This document shows, one piece after another, positions 46,999 through 52,678 of a stretch of 52,678 nucleotides of DNA. This DNA is from Clostridium sp. 1001275B_160808_H3 (GTDB lineage Bacteria; Bacillota; Clostridia; Clostridiales; Clostridiaceae), in the NCBI RefSeq assembly GCF_015550425.1, contig NZ_JADNAT010000023.1, positions 1 through 52,678 on the forward strand, in the 5' to 3' direction. The stretch's first letter is position 1. Every line of letters starts with the position of its first letter. Under the pieces are notes generated by a model. It worked only from the letters and a program-made list of their open reading frames with translations. It had not been told where the DNA came from and did not search any database. A program made the translations under genes and the position numbers.

Positions 46999-48228
46999 TC
47001 ATTTTTTTGTATTTTCCAAAGATATCCCCTCATGCTCTTCAAACCTTTTTAACTTAGGCGTATTAATAATCTGAGCTCCATAAATTCCGTTATGCCCTAT
47101 TACATAATAACTAATAAATGCTCCAATTATATAATATGGTACAGCTTCTCCTCCAAATAAATTTATTCCAAGCATAATTGTAGTAAGTGGAGTATTAGTA
47201 GCACTCCCAAAAACACAAATCATTCCAATAGCTGCTAATAATGAAGGCTCTATATTAGTTAAGTTACCTATGGCACCACCTAAAGAAGCACCTATATCAA
47301 ATAGTGGAGTAACCTCTCCCCCTTGAAATCCTGCCCCTAAAGTTAATATTGTTAGTATTAATTTCTTTATTGGATCTAAAATAGTTACTTCTCCTGAAAA
47401 ACCGCTGTCAATAAGCCAAGTGCTTAGTCCTTCAAATTTATATAATCTAAATATTACAATTACTAATAAAACTACTATTGAAGATATTATCGCTCTATAT
47501 ATATTATTTTTTATATTTTTATTATAAAAGCCTTTAACTAAATGAATACCTTTTGCAAACATTCTTCCAAAAACCCCAAATAATATTGATGATATTATTA
47601 CTATTAATAATGTATATATAGTAATACTTGGTACAGATTTTATTAAATGAACTGTATGATTTATACCTAATGATTCTGTAACAAAATTAGCCGCATACGA
47701 ACTAATAAAGCAATATATCATTGCTTCATAGCTAAGCTTTCCTATAAAACATACTTCCATACCAAAAAATGTACCAGCAAGTGGTGTTCCAAAGACTGAG
47801 CCAAATGCAGCACTTATTCCTGACATAATTAGAATTCTTTTCTCCTTATGCTCCATTTTGAAAATATTAGCTACCTTATTTGTCAAGGCTCCTCCTATTT
47901 GAACTGCTGTACCTTCTCTTCCCGCTGATCCCCCAGATAAATGCGTTAATACAGTAAAAATAAATGTTAAGATTGCCATCCTAAATGGAACTTTTACCTC
48001 CTTATGAACACTTTCAATAATTAAATTGTTTCCTCTATTAGATCCATTCCCATACTTTGAATATGTATATGCTGTTAATACTCCTATTATAGGAATTAAA
48101 AAAATTAGATAAGGAAATCCCTCTCTTAAGGTTGTAACGAATTCTAATGATCTTAAAAATATTGCTGATATAATTCCCATTACAATTGAAACTATAATAG
48201 TTGAAATAGTTAATTTAAAAATTCTCAT
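46999..48228 (-). CDS. CLC-F type fluoride exporter
   Basis: The 409-residue membrane protein has the CLC fold with about 16-18 helical segments. GSAGREGTAVQIGGALTNKVANIF carries the gating Glu (GREGT), GNGSNRGNNLIIESV replaces the chloride-binding GSGIP motif as expected for the fluoride branch, and TLGAGFQGGEVTPLFDIGASLGGAIG is the second anion-site helix. It should exchange fluoride for protons to detoxify fluoride. ATG at 48228 is preferred (AAAGGTAGG upstream) over one 12 codons earlier. It is controlled by the fluoride riboswitch directly upstream, which strengthens the call. Confidence 0.92.
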   Translation of the reverse strand: MRIFKLTISTIIVSIVMGIISAIFLRSLEFVTTLREGFPYLIFLIPIIGVLTAYTYSKYGNGSNRGNNLIIESVHKEVKVPFRMAILTFIFTVLTHLSGGSAGREGTAVQIGGALTNKVANIFKMEHKEKRILIMSGISAAFGSVFGTPLAGTFFGMEVCFIGKLSYEAMIYCFISSYAANFVTESLGINHTVHLIKSVPSITIYTLLIVIISSILFGVFGRMFAKGIHLVKGFYNKNIKNNIYRAIISSIVVLLVIVIFRLYKFEGLSTWLIDSGFSGEVTILDPIKKLILTILTLGAGFQGGEVTPLFDIGASLGGAIGNLTNIEPSLLAAIGMICVFGSATNTPLTTIMLGINLFGGEAVPYYIIGAFISYYVIGHNGIYGAQIINTPKLKRFEEHEGISLENTKK

Positions 48229-48285
48229 CTTTTGCCTACCTTTCCTTTTCATAAAAAAGTACATCTATATAAATTTATAAATAAT

Positions 48286-48372
48286 AAAAAAGACTAATGC
48301 TCTACGATTAAATCATAGAAGTCATTAGTCTTACTTGACGGTTTAGATTTCTCATGGGAGAACTTCATTCCC
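48286..48372 (-). promoter_or_regulatory. Fluoride (crcB-type) riboswitch with terminator
   Basis: Minus-strand RNA begins GGGAATGAAGTTCTCCC, continues TAAACCGTC and GACTAATGACTTCTATG (aptamer 48314-48372). GAAGT in the first hairpin loop can pair with ACTTC in the last segment, the fluoride pseudoknot. A terminator AAGACTAATG...CATTAGTCTT followed by TTTTTT (48286-48332) overlaps the 3' part of the aptamer, so fluoride binding would block termination and turn on the exporter. Confidence 0.9.
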
Positions 48373-48395
48373 AAAAATTATTCCTATTTTTTATT

Positions 48396-48424
48396 ATTAT
48401 AATACTAAAGTTTATGAAAATCAA
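48396..48424 (-). promoter_or_regulatory. Promoter of the fluoride exporter transcript
   Basis: Minus strand TTGATT (48419-48424), 17 nt, TATAAT (48396-48401), with the riboswitch starting about 20 nt downstream. It lies within the short gap after xylB. Confidence 0.75.
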
Positions 48425-48435
48425 TCTATGCCTTT

Positions 48436-49890
48436 CTATATATTCTTTATATTTTCATATACTCTTCTATAACGAGAATACACTTCTTTATACGTTTCTA
48501 CTGCTTCTTCATTTGGATAGTAGCATTCTTTTTCTTTTACTATTACTTTTACAGCATCTTCAAAAGAATCGAACCAACCTAATGAAACAGCAGCTATGAT
48601 TGTAGCTCCAAGAGATGGACCTTCTTCTATTTTTAAAGATATTACCTTTTTATTAAATACGTTAGCTTGAATTTGAAGCCAATCCTTAGACTTAGCTCCT
48701 CCTCCTACGGAAATTATTTCTCTATCACTATCATCTTCATATATGCTAAAGCAATCCTTTAATGAGAAAGTTATTCCTTCAATTACTGCTCTTGCAAAAT
48801 GATTTAAATCATGACTTTTATCTATTCCTATGAAAGTTCCTCTTATATTACTGTCTGCATAAGGTGTTCTTTCTCCAACTATATAAGGAGCAAATAATAA
48901 TCCATTAGATCCTTCTTTAACATTAGATACTCCGCTTAAAAGTTCATCAAAATCTTTATCCTTTGCAAAGGTATTTCTAAACCAGCTTAAAGAATCTCCA
49001 GCAGAAAGAGTTACCCCCATTGAGTAACAGCTATTTGGTAGTACATTATTAAACATGTGAAGTTTTCCACCATAGTTCTTATACTCTTCTTCATATTTTA
49101 AATATACACCTGAAGTTCCTATACTTAATAAATCTCTATTTTTATTTATTATTCCTGAACCTAAAGCCGAACAAGGATTGTCTGATCCTGCTGGGAAGAT
49201 TTTAATACTTCCTTTGGCATTTAACTTTTCCTTTAATTCTTCATTTAATTCTCCAACACATTCAGTTGAATTATATATCTTAGGATATTTATTTAAATCT
49301 AAATCTAAAAGATTTGCTATTTCTTCAGACCATTTTCCTTCTTTAATATTTAACATTTGTGTTCCAGCTGCATCAGATATATCTGTACATATGTTACCTG
49401 TATATTTAAATACTAAATAATCTTTAGGTAAACAGAACTTTTTAGTCTTTTCCCAATTTTCAGGTTCATTTTCTTTTACCCATAATACCTTTGGAAGCGT
49501 AAATCCTTCAAGGCTTTTATTCCCTGTGATTTCAATTACTTTTTCTCCAAAGTTATTCATTATATATTCACATTGCTTAGTTGTTCTTGTGTCATTCCAT
49601 AGAATACTTCTTCTTATAGGTTTATTTTCATTATCTAATAATACTAAGCTATGCATTTGCCCTGATATACTTATAGCTCTTAATCCATCTCCACCTAAAT
49701 CATTAGTTATTTTTTCCAAAACCTTAACTGAAGCATTATACCAATCTTCTGGCTCTTGCTCAGAATGTCCATCTCTATTATTGTATAAAGGATAACTTTC
49801 TGAATGCTTCAATACTACTTCTCCAGCTTTATCTAAAGCTATCCCCTTGATAGAACCCGTTCCTAAATCTAAACCTATAACATATTCCAT
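48436..49890 (-). CDS. xylB: Xylulokinase
   Basis: Phosphorylates D-xylulose to xylulose 5-phosphate. The 484-residue FGGY kinase has the N-terminal phosphate motif YVIGLDLGTGSIKGIALDKAGEVV, SISGQMHSLVLLD near residue 75-87, and the C-terminal ISVGGGAKSKDWLQIQANVFNKKV with LGATIIAAVSLGWF. The ATG at 49890 has GGGAGGAT upstream; the longer open frame adds 13 codons without a site. It follows xylA by 66 nt with a hairpin in between. Confidence 0.94.
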   Translation of the reverse strand: MEYVIGLDLGTGSIKGIALDKAGEVVLKHSESYPLYNNRDGHSEQEPEDWYNASVKVLEKITNDLGGDGLRAISISGQMHSLVLLDNENKPIRRSILWNDTRTTKQCEYIMNNFGEKVIEITGNKSLEGFTLPKVLWVKENEPENWEKTKKFCLPKDYLVFKYTGNICTDISDAAGTQMLNIKEGKWSEEIANLLDLDLNKYPKIYNSTECVGELNEELKEKLNAKGSIKIFPAGSDNPCSALGSGIINKNRDLLSIGTSGVYLKYEEEYKNYGGKLHMFNNVLPNSCYSMGVTLSAGDSLSWFRNTFAKDKDFDELLSGVSNVKEGSNGLLFAPYIVGERTPYADSNIRGTFIGIDKSHDLNHFARAVIEGITFSLKDCFSIYEDDSDREIISVGGGAKSKDWLQIQANVFNKKVISLKIEEGPSLGATIIAAVSLGWFDSFEDAVKVIVKEKECYYPNEEAVETYKEVYSRYRRVYENIKNI

Positions 49891-49918
49891 AAAAATATCC
49901 TCCCAGTATTTAATAAAG

Positions 49919-49942
49919 TAGGGAGACATTTGTCTCCCCCTA
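49919..49942 (-). terminator. Intergenic hairpin between xylA and xylB
   Basis: GGGAGACA-tt-TGTCTCCC lies between the xylA stop and the xylB ribosome binding site. With no strong U-run on the minus strand it may lower or stabilise, rather than end, the xylA-xylB transcript. Confidence 0.5.
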
Positions 49943-49956
49943 TTTATATATAAATT

Positions 49957-51264
49957 TTAGTATATTAAATCATTTAATCTTGATTTTACAAATTCAATAT
50001 GTGATGATTTATTATTAACTTCTTTAACTGATAATGCATGATTAGTTAAAACTTCTAAATCTAATTCATTGTTTAATAATTGTTTACCTAATTCGCTATC
50101 ATAAGAAGAATATCTATCCTTTTTAACATTGTCTAGGAATCCAGTTTCAATTATTCTAGCTGCTGCTTTTAATCCTCTTGCATAAGTATCCATTCCTGCA
50201 ATATGAGCTATAAATAAATCTTCTTGTTCAAAAGAGGTTCTTCTAACTTTAGAATCAAAGTTTATTCCACCATCATGTAGTCCACCATTTTTTAACACTT
50301 CTATTAATGCTAAAGTAGTATCATATACATTAGTTGGGAATTCATCTGTATCCCATCCTAATAATGGATCTCCTTGGTTAGCATCAATTGAGCCTAAAGC
50401 ATTATAATTTCTAGCTACATTTAATTCATGTTCAAAAGTATGTCCAGCAAGAGTTGCATGGTTTGCTTCAATATTTAACTTAAAGTGTTCCATTAAGTCA
50501 TACTTTTGAAGGAAAGCTAAAGCTGTAGCTGAATCAAAATCATATTGATGAGTCATTGGCTCTTTTGGTTTTGGTTCAATTAAGAAAGTTAATTTGTGAT
50601 TAATCTTTTCACAGTAAGCTATTGCCATTTTATATAATCTTGCGATATTTTCTTCTTCAAATTGAATATCTGTGTTTAATAAAGTTTCATAACCTTCTCT
50701 TCCACCCCAGAATACAAAGTTTTTACCGCCTAATTTTTTGCTTATATCTATTCCCTTTTTAACTTGAGCTGCTGACATTGCATATACATCTATATTAGGG
50801 CTTGATGCTGCACCATTAACATATATAGGGTTAGCATGTCTATCTGCTGTGTTCCATAAAAGTTTAATCCCAGTCTTGTCCATCTTTTCTTTCATGTAAT
50901 CTGTTATAACATCTAAGTTGTGGAAGAATTCTTCTAAGCTATTTCCAAATGGAGCAACATCCATGTCATGGAAGCAAAAATATTCAACGCCTAACTTTTG
51001 TAAAAATTCAAAATTTGCATCAACTTTATTTTTTGCTGTTTGCATTGGATCTTCTGATATCCAATTTCTTTGGTTAGTTCCTTTTCCAAATGGATCTGAT
51101 CCATCATTACAGAAAGTGTGCCAATAAGCTACTGCAAACTTAAGATGTTCTTTCATTGGCTTTCCCATTACTATCTCTTCTGGATTGTAATGATGAAACG
51201 CAAGCATATTATTACTTTCTGGTCCTTCATATTTTATTTTTTCAATATTATTAAAAAATCCCAT
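49957..51264 (-). CDS. xylA: Xylose isomerase
   Basis: Interconverts D-xylose and D-xylulose. The 435-residue protein is the longer class II type: WHTFCNDGSDPFGKGT, catalytic His in YFCFHDMDVAP (about residue 99), FVFWGGREGYETLLNTD, metal-binding Glu in LIEPKPKEPMTHQYDFD (about 230), NIEANHATLAGHTFEHE and SIDANQGDPLLGWDTDEFP. GAGGTGGG precedes the ATG. First gene of xylA-xylB; regulated by the divergent region 51284-51343. Confidence 0.97.
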   Translation of the reverse strand: MGFFNNIEKIKYEGPESNNMLAFHHYNPEEIVMGKPMKEHLKFAVAYWHTFCNDGSDPFGKGTNQRNWISEDPMQTAKNKVDANFEFLQKLGVEYFCFHDMDVAPFGNSLEEFFHNLDVITDYMKEKMDKTGIKLLWNTADRHANPIYVNGAASSPNIDVYAMSAAQVKKGIDISKKLGGKNFVFWGGREGYETLLNTDIQFEEENIARLYKMAIAYCEKINHKLTFLIEPKPKEPMTHQYDFDSATALAFLQKYDLMEHFKLNIEANHATLAGHTFEHELNVARNYNALGSIDANQGDPLLGWDTDEFPTNVYDTTLALIEVLKNGGLHDGGINFDSKVRRTSFEQEDLFIAHIAGMDTYARGLKAAARIIETGFLDNVKKDRYSSYDSELGKQLLNNELDLEVLTNHALSVKEVNNKSSHIEFVKSRLNDLIY

Positions 51265-51283
51265 TTTCCCACCTCTTTTAATT

Positions 51284-51304
51284 AGTTAGTTTTCCTATCT
51301 AACT
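51284..51304. promoter_or_regulatory. Candidate XylR operator at xylA
   Basis: AGTTAG-N9-CTAACT, a 6-bp inverted repeat directly downstream of the xylA -10 box, where bound repressor would block initiation. It resembles the GTTAG/CTAAC half-sites of Firmicute xyl operators. Assignment by position and resemblance. Confidence 0.65.
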
Positions 51305-51306
51305 TA

Positions 51307-51343
51307 ATAATAACTCTTAATTTTAACGATGTCAATGTTTACA
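51307..51343 (-). promoter_or_regulatory. xylA promoter with overlapping cre site
   Basis: Minus strand TTGACA (51330-51335), 17 nt, TATTAT (51307-51312). The -35 is the end of TGTAAACATTGACA (51330-51343), which matches the CcpA cre consensus TGTAANCGNTNNCA in all but one fixed base. CcpA bound here should block the promoter when glucose is present. Confidence 0.78.
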
Positions 51344-51378
51344 TTTAATTTTTTTGTCTGTTTCGCATTTTATTATTT

Positions 51379-51407
51379 TTGAACTTTTCTTATACCTATG
51401 CTATATT
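51379..51407 (+). promoter_or_regulatory. Promoter of xylR
   Basis: TTGAAC (51379-51384), 17 nt, TATATT (51402-51407), facing away from the xylA promoter; the ribosome binding site AGAGGATGG follows. Confidence 0.7.
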
Positions 51408-51438
51408 ATTTATAAACAATCAAAGAGGATGGTACACT

Positions 51439-52587
51439 ATGGAAAACAAGTTTAACATTAGGAAGTCCAATATAGTTGAAATCTTAAGCCTTCTTTATAG
51501 TAAACCTAATATATCAAGAATAGAAATCTCAAAGCTTATTAATCTTAATAAAGCTAGTGTCTCTGAGATTATTAGTTTATTAATTGAAAAGGATATAGTT
51601 TATGAGATTGGAATAGGTAATGGGAGCTCGAGTGGAGGTAGAAAACCTATATTACTCAAATTAAACGAAAAGGCTGGATGCAGCTTAGGGATTGATTTAG
51701 GCATTGATTATATTGGATTTTTACTTACTGATTTAAATAAAAATGTTTTATCCCATGAGCGTAAAGAAATAAAAATCACAAAAAATAATGTTGTTGAAAC
51801 AATAGTAGATATTATAAATTCTTTACAATATATAATAAATGAATACAACTATGGATTAATAGGTGTTAGTCTTTCCATACATGGTAGAGTGTTTATGGAT
51901 GAAATTAAATTTACTCCATATTATGATTTAGATAAAATTAATTTAAAGGATGAGCTATCTAAAATCATGCCAAATATAAGTTTTCATCTAGAAAATGAAT
52001 CTAATTTAGCTGCAATTGGAGAATTTCAAAACTCTTCAGAATCTCTAAATAATTCTATAGTAATTAATGTACATACTGGAATTGGTGCTGGAATAATAAT
52101 TAATGGTGAATTATATTCTGGCTTTGAAGGCCGCGCAGGCGAAGTAGGTCATATGGTTCTTATACCAAATGGTAAAAAGTGCCCTTGTGGTAATAATGGT
52201 TGCTTTGAGCAATATTGCGCAATTCCTGCTTTATTGGAGGACTTTAATATTAACTCTACAAAAAAAATATTTACAGTAAAGGAACTTTGTGATTTATATA
52301 AATCAAATGATAAAGTTGCAATTGAGGCTATATCTAGAAATATAGAGTTTATAGCTATGGGGTTAACCAATATATTTAACTTTTTTGCACCAGATAACAT
52401 ATTTATACATAGTGAGTTAATTGATTATATACCTGAATACTTAACATTAGTTAACCAAAAAATCAACTCTATTTTTTCTAAGGATATTACTTTACTTGAG
52501 AATAAACTCGATGGTAAATCTAATTTATATGGTGGTATACATCGTTGCATTTTTGACTTTTTTGATAGATTTACAGACATTATATAA
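51439..52587 (+). CDS. xylR: XylR-type xylose repressor, ROK family
   Basis: The 382-residue protein has an N-terminal winged helix (about 5-65, SNIVEILSLLYSKPNISRIEISKLINLNKASVSEIISLLIEK) and a ROK domain (about 85-380) with the sugar-kinase-like GIDLGIDYIGFLLTDL, GIGAGIIINGELYSG and the zinc motif CPCGNNGCFEQYCA. It should repress xylA-xylB and release on xylose. The frame is open 20 codons upstream, but AGAGGATGG decides the ATG at 51439. Divergent from xylA. An IS3-family element begins just after its stop codon. Confidence 0.92.
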   Translation: MENKFNIRKSNIVEILSLLYSKPNISRIEISKLINLNKASVSEIISLLIEKDIVYEIGIGNGSSSGGRKPILLKLNEKAGCSLGIDLGIDYIGFLLTDLNKNVLSHERKEIKITKNNVVETIVDIINSLQYIINEYNYGLIGVSLSIHGRVFMDEIKFTPYYDLDKINLKDELSKIMPNISFHLENESNLAAIGEFQNSSESLNNSIVINVHTGIGAGIIINGELYSGFEGRAGEVGHMVLIPNGKKCPCGNNGCFEQYCAIPALLEDFNINSTKKIFTVKELCDLYKSNDKVAIEAISRNIEFIAMGLTNIFNFFAPDNIFIHSELIDYIPEYLTLVNQKINSIFSKDITLLENKLDGKSNLYGGIHRCIFDFFDRFTDII

Positions 52588-52601
52588 AGGGCCTCGCGAA
52601 A

Positions 52602-52678
52602 TAAACTGATACCTATGTCAAGGACATTATAAAAAAAGGGTTATGCACAAAGAAGATGATTTCTGTATTGAACAGGGG
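52602..52678 (-). mobile_element. 3' end of an IS3-family insertion sequence (cut by window edge)
   Basis: The terminal sequence reads AACTGATACCTATGTCAAGG, the type of end found in IS3/IS150-group elements. Just inside it is the 3' end of a transposase gene on the minus strand. The exact boundary, near 52602, is judged from where the xylR downstream hairpin breaks off; the target duplication cannot be seen. Confidence 0.75.
52641..52678 (-). CDS. IS3-family transposase OrfB, C-terminal end only
   Basis: Twelve codons remain in the window: PVQYRNHLLCA followed by TAA. This is the standard ending of IS3-family OrfB integrases (...SPVQYR...), which carry the DDE catalytic core further upstream, outside the window. 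The rest of the gene lies to the right on the minus strand. Confidence 0.8.
   Translation of the reverse strand, partial: PVQYRNHLLCA

Overview
The window is low-GC DNA from an endospore-forming Firmicute, almost certainly Clostridium sensu stricto. The evidence is the AT-rich intergenic DNA, strong GGAGG-type ribosome binding sites, T-box leaders, a set of sporulation genes (spoIIE, yabP, yabQ, spoVB-like, spoVT, spoVG, 0A/sigma-H type promoters) and the gene order spoIIE - tRNAs - yabR - divIC - yabQ - yabP - rqcP - hup - mazG - spoVB - spoVT - prsA - mfd - pth ... prs - glmU - spoVG - purR, which is typical of that group. Species cannot be fixed from the sequence alone.

Layout. (1) 1-510: leader and promoter of a minus-strand rRNA operon whose 16S gene lies just outside the left edge. 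(2) 511-1500: a lipoprotein with propeller-like repeats. (3) 1533-18043, minus strand: murD, glyS with a glycine T-box, three tRNA-Asn, lysS-greA-dusB-coaX, fhs, tilS-hpt-ftsH, and spoIIE behind a Spo0A-type promoter. (4) 18446-25112: a Leu-fMet-Met-Leu tRNA cluster, yabR, divIC, yabQ, yabP, rqcP, hup, mazG, a SpoVB-type flippase and spoVT. (5) 25324-38150: prsA, mfd, pth, a two-component system with a protease-dead HtrA-like partner, prs, glmU, spoVG (sigma-H promoter) and purR. (6) 38430-42210, plus strand: murC, punA and a CNT nucleoside transporter. (7) 42485-48372: an Xaa-Pro peptidase, a phosphoesterase, a small cytochrome b5-fold protein, asnS with an asparagine T-box, and a CLC-F fluoride exporter under a fluoride riboswitch. 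(8) 48436-52587: a xylose module, xylA-xylB with divergent ROK repressor xylR, ending in the 3' end of an IS3-family element.

Most genes are housekeeping: translation (GlyRS, LysRS, AsnRS, tRNAs, DusB, TilS, Pth, RqcP), wall precursor synthesis (MurC, MurD, GlmU), nucleotide and cofactor supply (Prs, Hpt, PunA, CoaX, Fhs), transcription and repair (GreA, Mfd) and sporulation.

The least expected signal is a roughly 230-nt intergenic element present twice (25324-25552 and 42251-42480), each time just after the stop codon of a minus-strand gene (prsA and the Xaa-Pro peptidase). The copies share three hairpins with compensatory changes, G.U-compatible changes that fit only a minus-strand RNA, and an invariant 29-nt core. 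A hairpin half-site like its third hairpin lies at 52589-52601, where the IS3 element begins. It looks like a structured RNA or mobile RNA-like repeat that I cannot assign to a known family. Other points of interest are the HtrA-like pseudoprotease, the fluoride riboswitch/CLC-F pair, and an exact tandem duplication in the nucleoside transporter leader.
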